This document shows positions 21,679 to 33,231 of a DNA stretch of 64,000 nucleotides, one piece after another; position 1 is the first letter of the stretch, and each line of letters starts with the position of its first letter. Source of the stretch: Symsagittifera roscoffensis (Eukaryota; Xenacoelomorpha; Acoela; Convolutidae); NCBI RefSeq assembly GCF_963678635.1, contig NC_087067.1, forward strand, positions 22,389,547 through 22,453,546. The letters run 5' to 3'. The position numbers and the translations under genes are program-made. The notes beneath the pieces are model-generated. The model searched no databases, had not been told where the DNA came from, and saw only the letters and a program-made list of their open reading frames with translations.

Positions 21679-22989
21679 CTACTCTAGATTCTTGCCTCCC
21701 AATTTCAACTTATCATACGACGTCAGTGTCTCTAACTCTATTCCCACCAGGCTCCACGCGAACATCAGTTGTCCTGCGGTTCTAATGAAGGGATTCGCCA
21801 TCAACGCCGATGCCGATGAGGATGTTCTCATCGCTTCTTCAAAATGATCCGTCAACAAATTCTGCCAAGTTCTCTTCAGTTGGCTCCCCAATTCCAATTT
21901 GTTAATATCAGCCCTCTGCTGGGTAGCCCAGTTGCGTCGTTTGCATGACACTCCACTGTCCAGCTTCTTTAGGCAATCTTCCAATTCCTTCAATGTTTCC
22001 AGGGCCACCCACCACGGTCGGGAGGTGTTCCTCGTTTTATTCTTCTCAAGAGGATTGCTAGTCACTTGCTTCCCAGTGGCCTGATGTTCATTTGAGACCC
22101 ATTCTTTGCCGACGTCCACTTACCATGTCTGCCCGCTCGTCGAACCTCGTTTCATTTTTGTCCTCTGAGGCTTGAAGTCTTCTTCCGTTGTCGAGCTGGT
22201 GGGGATCTCCATTTCTCTTTCTACCTCGAGCAGTTTCCTTGGTTCGTAGCTACTCTTGTAGGCTGCTGTCTTCCATCGTGCCAGAACCATGGGGGCCGTC
22301 TCTCTCAAGTTTTTCTCCGAGACCGCATCCGCCGAAGGACTACCCAATCCCTCCACCTCTCTCTTCCTCTTGCGAGACCTCAGGTCTTTACTTGGGGGCG
22401 TTGCCGTTATCATCACTGATTCGACTTCTTTGTCTCCATCCAACCCTTCTAACTCTTGCCTCCCCCCTGCTCGAGCCTTAAGGATATTAGCATTTTTAAG
22501 TATATTACTAGTTTCGACCTTACCCCCCCTTACACTTTCAATTATTTGATTGACAGTTTTTTGTTTCAGAGTTGAGCTGTCTTTACATTCGTCCTCTTTG
22601 GTCTTCCGTGATGCCTTTCTCAATTCGACCATCTTGCTCAGCAGTTCTCCTCTAGCTTTCTCCTCCAGACTCGTCCCGATCAGGACAGGCTCTCCGAACT
22701 TCACCACCGTGTCCCACAGCTCTTCCTTTAAATCATCCAATGTGATCTCGCCATTCACTTCTTGAATGGAATCGCTCAAGAATTCTCGCCAAGCGTCCTC
22801 ATCCAGAGTGCCTAGGAACGCATCCCTGTTTCCCTCGAAGGTGTTCTTCTCCCTTCCTTCTGCGCTCAGGAATATCATTCCCATATTAGGAGTCTCGCTC
22901 GTCAGTGGTAACTCTAGATTCTTGCGGGGAGATGAGGTCAGAGGTGGAGTGGCAATGTCTGCCCAATTTTCTCCGCTCAGATCCTTCAA
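21679..22989 (-). pseudogene. Accessory polyprotein segment with basic nuclear-localisation-like motif
   Basis: Two pieces in one frame (22,120-22,989 and 21,679-22,119) split by a stop. The first is charged and Ser/Thr-rich, with helical stretches (GELLSKMVELRKASRKTKED) and a basic cluster SKDLRSRKRKREVEG near residue 205, compatible with nuclear import or nucleic-acid binding. The second has a helical segment around ALETLKELEDCLKKLDSG. No family recognised. It overlaps the preceding segment (22,886-23,749) by about 100 bases in another frame, marking a frameshift. Confidence 0.5.
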
Positions 22990-23749
22990 CAGTTCTTGAG
23001 TGGTGAATTCCTCCTCTGATGGTTTTGGCTTCGGCGTGTTTCCCCACTTCCATATCCTCTCCTGCCTCGCTGAGAGTCTCGTCCATGCTTTCCTCTCCTG
23101 ATTCTACTCTTCTTCGCTCAAGAATCCTCCTGAATCGATCTTCTACAGGGCCGCTCCTTTTATCCCCAGGGGTGCCCACCGACAGGGGTGATGGTGTCGT
23201 CGGACCCGGTTTCTTGTATTCCGTCAGAGCCATATACAATGGGCCTGCTGCATCCAGCTCCTTCCCCTCCTGTCTCATCTCCACTTGCTCCAGTCCGTAA
23301 GGTGCCCGGTATCTTCTCGAGGCAAACTTCATCTCGTCCTTTAGTGCAATGTGTTCTTCCTCCACGATCATCCTGCCATCATCCCACACCGGCAACATGT
23401 TCTCCAGACTTGCCCGCTCAAGCGTTCTCAAGACTTCTCGCACCTCGAATTTCGGGGGCATCGAGCCTCTCATCTTCTTTGCTTGAGTCGTCGATGAGTT
23501 TATTTTTATATCACAGGTGTGAAAATAAACTGCTGCAGTGTAGCCGATGAATAGAGAATCCCAGCCATCGGTGAATTCCTTCTGTTGCTCTTCAGCCGCT
23601 GCTCTCGCGATCAGGGACGGGACCACCAGGGAACTGTTCATTCCCAGGGTCATTCTCCTTACTGTTGGGAACTCTGGAATGCTTGTTGGACTTCCTTCTC
23701 CAGTATTGCCACTAGCTCCCTCTTCACCAACTCGAAGCTCTTCTTCCAT
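22886..23749 (-). pseudogene. Accessory polyprotein segment, function unknown
   Basis: 287 residues. An acidic start is followed by a folded-looking middle (around RAPYGLEQVEMRQEGKELDA) and a charged, probably disordered tail with VEDRFRRILERRRVESGEES. Overlaps both neighbours in other frames by about 90-100 bases, so indels broke the original frame. No recognised domain. Confidence 0.45.
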
Positions 23750-24330
23750 GCGGGAATTCTCAAGACCTCTTGTCCACTCGCCGTCAGGGAATTTAGGTTC
23801 CAGAACTTGTGGTAAGTTTCGATGGGGCCTTCGCGTTCACCCCCCATCCTACACTGCAGTTGTCCTCGGAAACTGTATACCATCAACTCTGGATCCTTCA
23901 CTTTTCCGAAGAGCACCGTGTTGCTCATTTGTGCCCTCAGCACCTCTTGCTGACACCAATTGAGTGTCGTCCCGTCCAGTACACTTATGAGGCTCAAGTG
24001 TGTCACTGAGTAGCGATAAGCTGTCACCAGTGGGTCTGGATACGCGTATGTCACGGCCGGTCCATAAATGCAGGTTACGACCTCCTCCAGTCCCCGGATT
24101 ATCCCCATGGGGTCCGATCTCATTGGCAGGCACAGGTCTTTCAACAGAGGCATGCCCCCATTCACTTTCCTCCATTCATCTCGCGTCTTTGGGTTCTTCT
24201 CTTCACCAGTCAGGTGTCGGTTCTGCATCAAGAGGTACTCCACTAGCAGCGTCTTCAGCCCGGCAGCACACTTATATGAATAGGTGTCAAGGCTCGAGTG
24301 GGTTTTTCCCAATCGACAGGGGCTCCCCAT
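23659..24330 (-). pseudogene. Accessory polyprotein segment, function unknown
   Basis: 223 residues with mixed alpha/beta character (EEVVTCIYGPAVTYAYPD, HLSLISVLDGTTLNWCQQEV). No recognised catalytic motif. It overlaps the segment before it by about 44 bases and the segment after it by about 91 bases in other frames. Confidence 0.45.
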
Positions 24331-24865
24331 ATTTCATTAGTCGATGAAATGACACCAGTTCACCATGGGTCAGGAGCACCAGTGCCAAATATCCGTCAAT
24401 CCGGAGTGTTTCCACACCACCCCGACTGAACATGTACGCTGGACCCATGTTGAATAGGTACCTCGGATAAACCAGGTACAGTGCCAACAACTAGCTGATG
24501 GGCATGTTCAGGATTTCTTGTACAAAGGCTCCAAAGATAGTCTCTTTCGCACTAAACACTCCAGCCATGAACTCCTTTCCCCAACAAGGACTCAAGAACT
24601 CAAGAATCTCGTGATCCCTCCTCGTCTTCAGCTCACCCTTTGCGTGCTCCCTCCAGAATCCTCCAGTTGTGACCTCGTTGGCCGCTGTGACGAACCTGAC
24701 CACCGTCATTTCCCTTTTCTCGGCCACTTCCAGCTGCTCCTCAAGAAAATCCCAGATTTGCTTCACAAGAGGTGGAGCATTCTCCCTCGCCTTCTCCGTA
24801 GCGTTTTCCAATCTTGGTGTCTGGAAGGGCCATCTGCCTCTTTCTTGTGTCAGTCGATACACCAT
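24287..24865 (-). pseudogene. Accessory polyprotein segment, function unknown
   Basis: Two open pieces in one frame (24,491-24,865 and 24,287-24,490) divided by a stop. Helix-rich start (KQIWDFLEEQLEVAEKREMT), then a hydrophobic piece with LYLVYPRYLFNMGPAYMF. In frame with the end of the segment upstream (24,917-25,501), again supporting a single ancestral polyprotein. No family recognised. Confidence 0.45.
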
Positions 24866-24916
24866 CGACTCCAGTTGCTTCTCCGTTGCGGCTACGTTCT
24901 TCCTCTCATTGCTCGG

Positions 24917-26037
24917 TCATCTAGATTTACTGGTGGAGCTTGTGATAGTTAACTCCATGCTTCGAAACCACAGGCTGGCCGTCAGGTGAGTTACTATTGG
25001 ATGATCATCCCCTATAGCCGGACTGAGCTTGAGTTGCCTGGCGAAGTTTGATATCTCCAGCAAGAGGACCTCGTCCAATACAATGAGGATATCTGCCAAC
25101 TCGTAGAAGCCCCTCAACGCGTGGGACACATCCGCCCACGCCGCCGCCAGCTCTGACTTGCGAAGCCTTAAGTTCGTCGGTTCCAAATCTCGATTGGGAG
25201 TTGCCATCAGGATACGCCACCCATTCCCTTCAGCTATCAAGATCAAGACCGCATATACAAACTGCAGAGCGGGAGGCATGCTCGCGTACCCGGGGGACGT
25301 CTTGAACACCACTCTTGTCTTGGGACCAAATCGTGAGGTAACGTTCTCCTGTACCTCATTCATCGCTGCAAATAACGTCTGGATAGCTTCCCAGATTCTC
25401 TTCGGCGCTGGTTCATCACCCTTGAGCTGCTCAAGAAACCCCGTCGCATGCAGGTGGTCATTCATTCCCGCAAACAGTAGTAGCTCGCGCTCGCAAGGCA
25501 TCTCCGATTTTATTGCTAACCCAAGGTTAACATTTGGTTCAGCTCCGCTCCCGGTAGTGAGTATATCAAAGTTTCCGGCCAGAACAACTTGGGAGACGTT
25601 CCCTCGAAAGCCGATCCCGCTATGATGACCACCCTCGCAGCGGCTGGATCTGCTCTGTCATAAACTGCCAAGGTCTTGGCCAATTGGGTGTTCCCACAGG
25701 GTTTTCCGTACGTAGGATTGTCTGCCAACCTCGTACCTTCATAAGCGGCGTCCGGCAGTTCCATTTCCCTTGGGTCCAACAGTTTGTCCACCACCCTCAA
25801 CTGTGCTGGAGTTGCCAACCTAATTCTGGCAATGCTCGTTCGATGCTTGGGAGGCTCCACCACGAGTCCCGGACTCCTCAGCAACTTGAGAGGCCTGTAA
25901 TTGATGGGTCCCATGACCGATTTTGTGGGAATCCCAGTCAGATCCGCCGTCTCCATTGTTTTCGCTCTTGAGAAATGCGTCTCGTGAGCCTTCAACCAGT
26001 CCACGCACTGGTTTCTACCCAAATCTTCATGTGACAC
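24917..26037 (-). pseudogene. Accessory polyprotein: second SGNH-like module (weak)
   Basis: Two pieces, 25,516-26,037 and 24,917-25,501, linked by a frameshift near 25,510. The pattern resembles an SGNH hydrolase fold: a hydrophobic strand RVVIIAGSAFEGTS in the position of block I, YSLPGAELNQML (block II Gly), and ELLLFAGMNDHLHATGFL, where G-x-N-D matches block III. No clear block V D-x-x-H was found, and block I lacks GDS, so it would be catalytically dead or is a related fold. It directly follows the clearer SGNH module, after a TGA in the same frame. Confidence 0.45.
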
Positions 26038-28137
26038 TCACTCAAGACCCAAAGCTTCCGCCAACTCTTGCCTGTACTCCAGATCTTCCAAATCCAGCTC
26101 TTTTACCTTCTCCACATATCTCGACCTACTGTTCTCCGCTGGCCTCTCCACCCTCTTGCTCTCCACCACCACCACCGAGGATATTACCGAACTCTGAGGT
26201 GTTGATGACGTTGGCTCCTCGGCCTCCATGGGTGCTGCGCCTGGTAATCTGGTCCGGCTGCTCCTCGAGTTGTCTCTAGAGTCGGCCGTCGCTCCCAAGC
26301 GACTGGATAAAGTTCTTGGGTTGAAGAAAGGCTGATTTGGGGGTGGCCCGAACGTGACTTGGGCCGTCTCTAGCAACTCTGCCTCCAACGCGCTTATGTG
26401 CCTTTGGAAGACATCATTCAACCATTCTACTCCCCTGGGCCTGTCAAAGTGAATCCCGTCTGAGGATGCGTCGTCGGGGAAAACAGATTGCTCCATCTGC
26501 TCGGCTACGTCCAGTAATCCAACGGGAAGGACACTCCTTTGATGTATTTGCCTGATTATTTCGTCCAGGTTTCGCACCTTCGTGTTCATCTCCATCGCGT
26601 GTTGGTCCGCCTTCATGTTGTAAGGAATGGTACACACCGTGAGAATGGCAGGATCCATTTGAATCCGCAATTCGTCAAGGATGCAGCTCATCTTGTCATG
26701 TAGCCTCGTCACCTTTCTGGCCTCCCCCCTGGACACGTCATTCGTCCCAATCATTAGAGTTACCGTGTACACTCTCGCCATCCCTAGCATCTCAAGTGTT
26801 GCCAACATCTGTGGCGTCGCAGCTCCAGCGAAACTCAAGATCCCCGTTTGCCAATGTGATTAAATCTGGGTCAGCACCCGCAGCAGGGTGTCCCCTACGA
26901 TCAGGTGGACCGCCCCCTCTGGCACACGTGGCTGCGTGAGGTAATCCACCCAAGCCGCGTCATGGAAGCAATTCCTCCTGACTCTCTGTGCCGTGCTCCA
27001 ATCCATACGATTGTGCCTGTGGTATCTGCCTTCTGTGTTCTTCTTGTAGCTTGAGATTACCACACTCCTGATAGGTTGCTCCCTCCACGTCGGGGGTAGC
27101 TCCTCTCTTGCTGGACTCTCACGATTCCTTAGCTGTAGCCTCTCGTTCAATTCTTTCAGTCGTGACGAGCTACCGCTCAACTGACTACCACTCGGGGTTG
27201 AACTTGGGGTATACCCAGGCAGTGCGACGTCCATCAATGGACGTATCGTTTGTGTCTCTAGGCCACGTAGGGAGGACGTTGACCCAGTTGGTATCCACAC
27301 CTCCAACCCCTCATTCATGTGCTCCTGAGCCGCGCGGTCAAGGTTGAATCGTCCCTTCGATCTGGGAGCTTCGTCCACCTCCATACGCGACTCTGGCCTT
27401 GAGCCGGTAGCCATTCGCGCCTTGGGCCTGGCTCCCTTCTGCATATCGAGCTCGCGTTGTCGTTGCTGGATTCTTTCAAGTTCCGACTTCAGCTGCTCAC
27501 AATTCGCGGCATTCTCTCGCACCCTTTGTTCTTGTAGATGCTCGGTCTTCAGCATATCAAGTTCCCACCGCGCTTGGTCCTTCTCGGCAACCGCTTGATC
27601 TCTTTCCAGATTTGCCTGATCTCTCTCAAGCTTCGCTTAATCCCGGTCGAGGTTAGCTTTGTTCCTCTCCCGCTGAGTCCTCTCAAGTTCTCTCTTCAAA
27701 GTACTGAGGTCCGGATACGCTTCTCCCGTTTGTTGCGCTCGCGTCATCGATGGCATCTTGCTTGTGCTCTGGCCCGTAGATCTTGCTGATGGTCTGATCG
27801 GTAGTGGGAACTCCCCTGCGCCGTACTCGGTGTTGTTGCCCAAGCCAGGGTTCCTTGCCAAGTCGAATCCCCTTATTCCTCCATCCACATTCCAGGACAA
27901 CCATCTGGTTTGCTCTTGGTTGGATATTCCATCAGTGGGGTAGCCGACCATTAGAACCGCTTCTGTTGCAGACTCCCGGCATTCGCCCTGTTCTTCCAAT
28001 TGGAGGACGGCGTTCAGCATCACCGCCATTCTTTCATCCACTTGGGTGTAATCCAGATCCCTCAGGCGTCTGCATAGCTCATCAAGTGTGGGCCTTTTCA
28101 GAGCCGATGGCATGGACTTCCAGAATCGATCTGCCAT
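26038..28137 (-). pseudogene. Accessory polyprotein N-terminus: coiled coil plus SGNH-hydrolase module
   Basis: One reading frame from ATG 28,137, interrupted by TAA at about 27,635 and 26,860. Residues after about 150 form a coiled coil with a QANLERDQ-type repeat, on both sides of the first stop. The SGNH module follows: block I VGDTLLRVL (about 26,880), GAATPQML as block II, VTLMIGTNDVSRGEA as block III, and DASSDGIHFDRPRG as block V with the catalytic-type Asp-x-x-His. Block I has Thr where the nucleophile Ser of GDS is expected. SGNH esterases also occur in ORF1 of CR1-type LINEs. Role in the element unknown. Confidence 0.72.
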
Positions 28138-28170
28138 CTCTATGATTTCTATTTGATCTTGAGTATTAAC

Positions 28171-28262
28171 CAACTTGTGAATTACCTTAGCAACTTGTGA
28201 ATTAGCTTAGCAAGTTGTGAATTACCTTAGCAACTTGTGAATTACCTTAGCAACTTGAGAAA
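28171..28262. repeat. 20-bp tandem repeat upstream of the accessory reading frame
   Basis: Four full units of CAACTTGTGAATTACCTTAG (starts 28,171, 28,191, 28,211, 28,231) and a partial fifth, 35 bases before the first accessory ATG. Position suggests a leader or control role, or simple slippage. Confidence 0.9.
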
Positions 28263-28669
28263 CACCGTACCAACTTGAGTACTTGAGAATTAACTTCTTG
28301 AACCGTTGTTCAACTTGTGTGTTCGTTCAAGAACTTCCTTTCTTTCAATTGAGTGTAGTTGGGTAGTCAATTTGACTTTACCAAGACAAGCTGAAAATAA
28401 CACACTTGATTTTTAGACTAACATGCTATGTTCCTAACCTAAAATCCCCCTTGCCACTATAGTTAAAACCCTTTTCTTTTCGTTCTACTAAAATAGTTCA
28501 ATTGGAAATTTTCTAAGAGCATGCAGTTTCATTTTATGTTTTAGCACCATCAATCATTTAAAATTTAATTGTCATTCCAATCACCTTTAAGATCCTTTTA
28601 CCTGTTCTGCACCCCCACACCTAACTCGAGACCCCTTCATACCCAACTCGAGACCCCCGTGTACCCGAC
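28263..28669 (-). other. Spacer between pol/macro and accessory reading frames
   Basis: With the 20-bp repeats, about 500 bp of non-coding DNA separate the two coding blocks. Near 28,620-28,665 there are short repeats of AACTCGAGACCCC. No gene. A promoter or splice acceptor for the downstream cistron might lie here; none is evident. Confidence 0.6.
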
Positions 28670-29998
28670 TCAGGCGATGCTTAAGTAGTATTTCTTGTGA
28701 AGATGTACCATTATCTCCGTTTCCGCGAAGACCACGTGTAGGATAGCGTACAATTCCCTTGTGCTCAATTTGCCCCTGTTTGGGTCATACACCGCAATTG
28801 AGACCTCCGTTATCCTTCTTTCAATCATGAAGTCTCGTAGTCTTGTTAGTGCCAACATCACGTGTTCAGGACCGATCGTGTTCCTGTCATTGACCCTCGT
28901 CACTAGGAAGCACAGGTATTTGCCCGGGACTTGTGATACTGATGGTGGAAGCGCAGCCATTCCTCCCAGCCCCGGTCTCTGTCTAAACAGAAACTCCACG
29001 TTCTGGTACTCTCTCTTAAAGTCAGCCTCCAGTCTTGATTTGAAATTCATGTCCGCCGTGATACAGATTGCGCTAGTCCTGTCTGACAGAATGAAGTCAC
29101 TATCCGTTATCAGGATATTCTCCGAGTATTCGTTTGGTATTTTAAACTTCGTTTTGAAATTCCGTCCTATGGTAGGCTCGGCCTCCTGCCCGTCCAGTTC
29201 CAGTCCGCTCGTTTCTCTCACTTCCCTGAGTTTCTTTATCATTAGTTTTTCGGTGTGGGTAAGTCCTACCCCCACTCCCCGGACAAAAATATTTATCAAC
29301 GTCCCCGTTGATGATGCTGGGTCTGAATTGTCTGGCGGAATGTCAAGCGGCCTGTCTGTTGCCGTCCAGCCGAAGAGAGGATTTTCCGTTTTCATATGGT
29401 TTCCCGCTGATATGTCAACTTGTTGTATGCTTTGTCCTTCGTCGCTTCCGTTCTTGATATCGCGCATCCATTCTAATATCCTCAGGTTCGTATTCTCCCT
29501 CCTCTCTATCTCGCTTTGTTCCAAATCCGTCTCCCGCTCCGGTGTCGATCGAGTAGTCTTCCTGTGGGTAGTGTTCATTATCGTTCATGATTTGCCATTC
29601 ATCATCTGCCGCCAGTTCGCCCACACTTAGTAGCTCTTTGCTTAGGTCATCGGGCTGTATCTTATCAATCAGGAAATCGTCCCCGTACCTGTTGTACCTC
29701 ATGCCTGTTCGTTTACGATTACCACTCCTTGCCCCCGCTGGTATTGATAAGTCTGGTTCTGTCCACTTCGGCACCTCGCCTTGCTCCGGATCGTTCCAGT
29801 CTTCTTCCACAAAAGATTCCGCTTCAGAGTCCGCGTCTGTTTTTTCATTGTCATCCAAACTCAAGTTCTCATTGCCCTCATTTTTCTCTCCGATGCCTTT
29901 TTCGTTCACTTCACATGCTGGCTCCACCAGTAGGTACTCGAGTCCCTCCATGTCCTTTGATATACACCAGTCCTCTGGGGATGGGACATGAGGCTTCA
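28670..29998 (-). pseudogene. Pol C-terminal extension: acidic segment and macro-domain-like module
   Basis: Acidic frame 29,415-29,951 (DDNEKTDADSEAESFVEEDW, then a basic KRRRTK end) passes by a frameshift into a 302-residue frame (28,670-29,578). Residues about 150-300 of the latter follow the macro (ADP-ribose-binding) fold in order: SENILITDSDFILS, TSAICITADMNFKSRLEADF, a Gly-rich turn PGLGGMAALPPS, KYLCFLVTR, EHVMLALTRLRDFM, ITEVSIAVYDPNRG and a final AETEIMVHLHKKYY. The layout is closest to the TARG1/Poa1 type. The usual G-x-G loop after the sixth strand is degenerate (DPNRGKLS), so catalysis is doubtful. It seems to have been fused to integrase. Confidence 0.65.
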
Positions 29999-31771
29999 GG
30001 TTTACCCTTCATATTCCGGGTAAAAGAATATCAGGGGCATTGCTCTCTCTCTGCCTGTCAACATCATGAAAGGACTGATGCCCGTTGTTTAGTGTTGAGT
30101 ACTGTTGTACGCCCCTACGACTTGCGGCAGATTTTTATCCCAGTCTGTCATGTACCTTGAGCAGTATACCCTCAGCATATTCACCAACGTTCTATTCTGT
30201 CTCTCTACCAGCTCGTTGGTCTGAGGATGGTAAGTCGTTGAGTGTGCTTGAGCAATGTGTGACCTCTTCATTAATTCATTAGTCAAATCCCCCACAAAGG
30301 CCTTGCCGTTGTCTGACTGAAAAGTCATTGGACAACCATACCTCGATATCCAATGGGTTATCAGGTGGTCACAAGTCTCCTCTGCCGAGGCTGTTTGACA
30401 CGGCACCGCTTCTGCCAGCTTTGTGAAGTGGTCTATTATAACCAGTATCTGGTTATACCACGACTCCGTCATGCAGATCTTTTGATGGTCTGTCTGCACC
30501 ACTTCATTAAATTCTGAGCTTTCCACCAACTTGAGTGGGAATTTCATCTTCCTTGGGTCTTTCACTTGCAGGCATGCCAGGCATGCATTCACCCATCTCT
30601 CGCAAGCTTTCCTCAATCCTGGCCAATCGAACCTGTGAAGTATCCTTTGTTGCACCTTGTCTATCCCCTGGTGCCCCATCTGATCGTGCGATCTGAACAG
30701 CACCTCTGTCTGACACAATTGTGGTAATATGATGAGGTTGTGCTTGTGTGATATCTTCTCCTCATCTTTTCTCTTGCATGCTACCACCCCGTCAGCTGTG
30801 TGATAGAGTAAATCTTTCCATTCTTTGTAGAACTGGCTCAGGATCTTGTAGCTGTCTTCTTCAAGTTCCCCTTTCTCCTTGGACCCCGTTCGGATCCATT
30901 TGGAGAGGTTACTTGTCATCTTGTCATTCTTTTGGGCTCCTATCAGGTCCGACAGCCTATATCTCGCCTTGACATGTTCCTTTAGTGCCATGATCTGTCC
31001 ATTCATTTCCCCAGGGTTGTGGATGTCGTCATTCAGCTTCACGCATATTATCCTCTTCACGATCTTCATATCATCGTCTGGCACCAGATTTATTCTGACA
31101 TTTGAGTTGCTTGATAGTTCCCTGAATGGTTTCCTCGAAACTGCAATTCTTTCAAGTTCTTCACCTCCTCGTACTTCTTGTACGTCCAAGTTGTACGTTC
31201 CCGAGGATGGATCTGTTTGTAATTCCCTGTCGCGGTTTCTAATCTTCTCTTCTGCCAATATCATGCAAAGACTATCCTTATTGTCGCTGCTCTCATCCGA
31301 GTCCTCATCCCATATTTCACACTCCCCGGACAAATTTCCTCCTTCAGTATCTTCTTCCTCCGTGGACGTGGACCACTCCCCGGACTCTTGACCTAGTCCC
31401 AGGTATTCAGCCTCTTCGTTGAACGCCACTTTCTTTTTCCTAACCCGAGTCTGTTCAAGTATGTCGTCCGGGATTTTTTCAACCAGTGACTGCACGACTT
31501 CTTTCCCATCAGGATTAGTCACCTTCGAGGTGTTTTCATCACAAGCTATCCCGCTCTTTCGCAGTATTGTGACCTCTGGTTCCTCCTTACCCTTTTCTTG
31601 GATCACGGGTTTGTCATCTGCTAGTTTCTCGAGTAACCTCATTAAGTCATCGTCTATTTGTGTCTCTCCCGTCTCTACCTGGTTAACATCATAGCCTTTT
31701 GCCTTGAGCGTCTCCCTCACAATCTTTGACTTGAGTATTATCCCTATCGGCATCTCTCGGTTCTTTTTCAA
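29999..31771 (-). pseudogene. Acidic linker and integrase (E2)
   Basis: A 560-residue open stretch (30,089-31,771) with one stop before the last ~30 integrase residues. The first ~200 residues are an unusually long acidic linker. The integrase follows: zinc-binding HDQMGH...CLACLQVKD, then catalytic Asp in EVVQTDHQKI, Asp in MTFQSDNGKAF and Glu in TNELVERQNRTL, the D,D(35)E triad. AYNSTQH and, after the stop, TTGISPFMMLTGRERAM give the usual Ty3 end. It inserts the cDNA into the genome. No chromodomain is seen after it; an acidic segment and macro-like module take that place. Confidence 0.9.
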
Positions 31772-33231
31772 GATTGTTTTCTCCGGAGGTTATTTTGGTA
31801 ATTCGGCGTGATCTTCTATTGGTTTGCCTGATTTGTCCAACCGTCTCGTGAGTGGAAGACTGTCGTACGTTTCCTTATCCATGAAGGAGAAGCCATCCTT
31901 GATCTCAGGTCTATCTGCCTCCCTCTGTTCTTGTCTCTCGTAGAACTACATCCTCTTACTCAAGCTGTCAGCGTTTTGATGTTTGTCTCGTGTTCTATGC
32001 TCAACTATCATGTTGTACCCATCCAGGCGAACTATCCACCTCCCAATGTAACTTTGGTCCATTGAGTACGTTTTCAGCCAGCTTAGTGCCCTGTTGTCGA
32101 CTCGCAGCTTGAATGCTCGCAGCCTAGGTATGCTCTATATTTCTCGACAAAGGTAATCACCGCGAACATCTCTGCTTTCGGTGCCCCGTACTTCATTTCC
32201 TTGTCACTTAAGATTTTGCTCCCGTACGCTATTGGTCTCAAGACTGTTTTCCCGTTCCATTCTTGTTCCTGACGGAGAATTCCAGAAATCGCTACTACCG
32301 ACGCATCCGTGTCCAGCACGTACATCCCTTTCTCTGTTGGCATCCCTACTACTGGTGCCTCGCACAACTCTTTCTTTATTCTCATGAATGACTCTTCTGC
32401 TGCGTTGTTCCACGTGAACTTCTTGCCCTTGTGTCTCATTAGCTTTTGCATCGGGTATACCTTGTCTGCATATCCTTTGATGAATTCTCTGTAGTAATTC
32501 GCAAAACCCAGGAAGCTCAACAATTGGTGTTCCATTTTTGGCGACTTCCAAGTTAGAACTGCTTCTACTGCGTCTGGATCTGGTCTGATGCCGTGTCTGT
32601 CCACCATCCTGCCCAAGTATTTTATCGAATCCTTGAGTATCTCGCACTTTCATGGTTTGCACTTTAGCCCCGACCTCTTCATACATGCAAACACCTCGTC
32701 AAGTCTCTCAATGTGGTCTTCCAGTGTGGGTGTCGCTATTACCACGTCATCCACATAGCACATTACCAGATTGCCGTACTTCTTCGTCACACCTATCAGC
32801 GCGTGTGCCATCAACCGCTGAAATGTGGCGGTGGCATTGCAAAGACCAAACGTCATCCGTTTTCATTGAAACAGACCCAACTCGCAGGCAAACCCTGTCT
32901 TGTCCCTGTCCTGCTTCCTGAGTGGTACCTGCCAGAGAGGCTCTCATCAATCCTAGGTATGGGATAGGCATCCTTCACCGTGACGGAGTTCAGGTATCGA
33001 AAGTCACAACAAAACCTCAATTGGTCGCCTTTCTTTTTGGCCATCACTACTCCACACGCCCACGGTGATTTGGATGGTTCTATCATATCATACTCTAGTA
33101 GCGTTTCGATCTCTTTTCTACACGCATCCGATTTGTGTGGGGTCATGCGCCTCGCTCCCTCCCTGTGCGGTATTGCGTTCTCCTCAAGTTCTATTTCATG
33201 CTCAACAAAATTACAACACCCGATGTCTGCC
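31772..33231 (-). pseudogene. Reverse transcriptase and RNase H (E2), RT motif A deleted
   Basis: Pieces in three frames: 32,853-33,146 (RT entry motifs), 32,650-32,856 (NATATFQRL and YVDDVVIATP), 32,083-32,616 (thumb plus RNase H, YVLDTDASVVAISGIL) and a degraded connection to 31,772. Compared with E1, 52 bp are missing near 32,936, removing the LDLGSAF motif with its catalytic Asp and shifting the frame; another deletion near 33,240 removes about a dozen residues upstream. RNase H is better preserved than RT. Confidence 0.9.

Noticed and set aside
19266..28137. Env glycoprotein gene of an errantivirus-like element
   Set aside because: No signal peptide, fusion-type peptide or membrane anchor was seen in any segment.
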